From Klebsiella pneumoniae (lineage in GTDB: Bacteria > Pseudomonadota > Gammaproteobacteria > Pseudomonadales > Pseudohongiellaceae): a stretch of 6,632 nucleotides of DNA. The position numbers and the translations under genes are program-made. The DNA is taken from NCBI GenBank assembly GCA_945869725.1, contig CAMBPO010000094.1, forward strand, positions 1 through 6,632, given 5' to 3'. Numbering within the stretch: the stretch's first letter is position 1; the number at the start of each line of letters is the position of its first letter. The notes beneath the pieces were generated by a model. That model ran no database searches, had not been told where the DNA came from, and saw only the letters and a list, made by a program, of their open reading frames with translations. Positions 6,322-6,632 of the stretch are shown here, piece by piece.

Positions 6322-6540
6322 ATGACAATATCTAATCGACAGGAAAAGCAGAAAAAGCTGGTTGAGTTACGTGAAGCCATTGCTCGGCTGGAGACTGAGC
6401 TGGAGAAGGATAAAGAGCTTGAGCTTCATCAGGCCATTGACCATCTGGATGAACACTTTGCAGTGGTGGAAACAAAGTTCCATAACCTGAAAGTGTTCTG
6501 GTCAACACTCAAGTCTGACTGGGGTAATGATAAAACGTAA
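6322..6540 (+). CDS. Small charged coiled-coil protein downstream of the cotransporter
   Basis: The protein has 72 residues and is not recognised. It has no signal peptide or membrane segment, so it should be cytoplasmic. Residues about 7-50 are a highly charged helix with a heptad pattern (KQKKLVELREAIARLETELEKDKELELHQAI), a probable coiled coil; the rest (about 45-72) contains aromatic positions (HFAVVETKFHNLKVFWSTLKSDW). It lacks Cys and Pro. It lies 24 bases after the cotransporter stop with its own GGAG site, so it is probably in the same transcript. A soluble partner or regulator of the transporter is one possibility, supported only by position. The codon-like frame, ribosome site and operon spacing argue that it is real. 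Confidence 0.78.
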   Translation: MTISNRQEKQKKLVELREAIARLETELEKDKELELHQAIDHLDEHFAVVETKFHNLKVFWSTLKSDWGNDKT

Positions 6541-6596
6541 GTAAAGACTCATTCCGAGTCAGGACAGATCCCTTATTTATGCGGAGATAGTTCACG

Positions 6597-6632
6597 ATGA
6601 AGTCAAGACTACTGCTAATCTGCGCGACCTCT
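6597..6632 (+). CDS. Start of a probably exported protein (cut by window edge)
   Basis: ATG at 6597 is preceded by GGAG at 6583-6586, 10 bases upstream. The twelve visible residues, MKSRLLLICATS, have the Lys/Arg plus Leu-rich start of a signal peptide; the Cys at position 9 could even be near a lipobox, but too little is visible to decide. It lies 56 bases after the coiled-coil gene on the same strand with only a weak 5-bp hairpin between, so it may belong to the same transcript. No function can be given. Confidence 0.55.
   Translation, partial: MKSRLLLICATS

Noticed and set aside
6546..6560. GACTC-ATTCC-GAGTC hairpin after the coiled-coil gene as a terminator
   Set aside because: The stem is only 5 bp and no T-run follows, so transcription probably continues into the gene at 6597.

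Overview
The window looks like chromosomal DNA of moderate GC content from a free-living, probably aquatic, gammaproteobacterium. The evidence is the large outer-membrane TonB-dependent receptor with an N-terminal carboxypeptidase-regulatory-like domain, a type common in polymer-degrading marine Gammaproteobacteria, together with E. coli-type Pho-box DNA and a sodium-coupled phosphate transporter. The genus cannot be fixed from the sequence alone.

Layout. Positions 1-794 (minus) hold most of an exported alpha/beta hydrolase whose C-terminus lies beyond the left edge. It follows, 33 bases downstream, a PaiB-family FMN-binding split-barrel protein (828-1439, minus), so the two probably form an operon. 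A divergent intergenic region (1440-1664) holds a striking ladder of CTGTCAY-like 7-mers at exact 11-bp spacing, reading toward a 932-residue TonB-dependent receptor (1665-4463, plus). The receptor is followed by a strong hairpin (4470-4491) and three tandem 9-mers. Convergent to it is a small membrane-anchored protein with a probable thioredoxin-like fold but no CxxC (4539-4955, minus). A second divergent region (4956-5121) carries another Pho-box-like element facing an SLC34/NptA-type Na+/phosphate cotransporter (5122-6297, plus). A 72-residue coiled-coil protein (6322-6540) follows it closely, and the start of a probably exported protein (from 6597) is cut by the right edge.

How the parts may work together. 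Both major transport genes are preceded by DNA matching the PhoB-binding consensus (two CTGTCAT-like 7-mers separated by 4 bases). The simplest reading is a phosphate-starvation locus: the TonB-dependent receptor would bring a scarce, large or complexed phosphorus-containing ligand across the outer membrane, and the NptA-like protein would bring inorganic phosphate across the inner membrane. The ligand, and whether the exported hydrolase or the flanking small proteins take part, are inference. No RNA genes, CRISPR arrays, insertion sequences or other mobile elements were seen.
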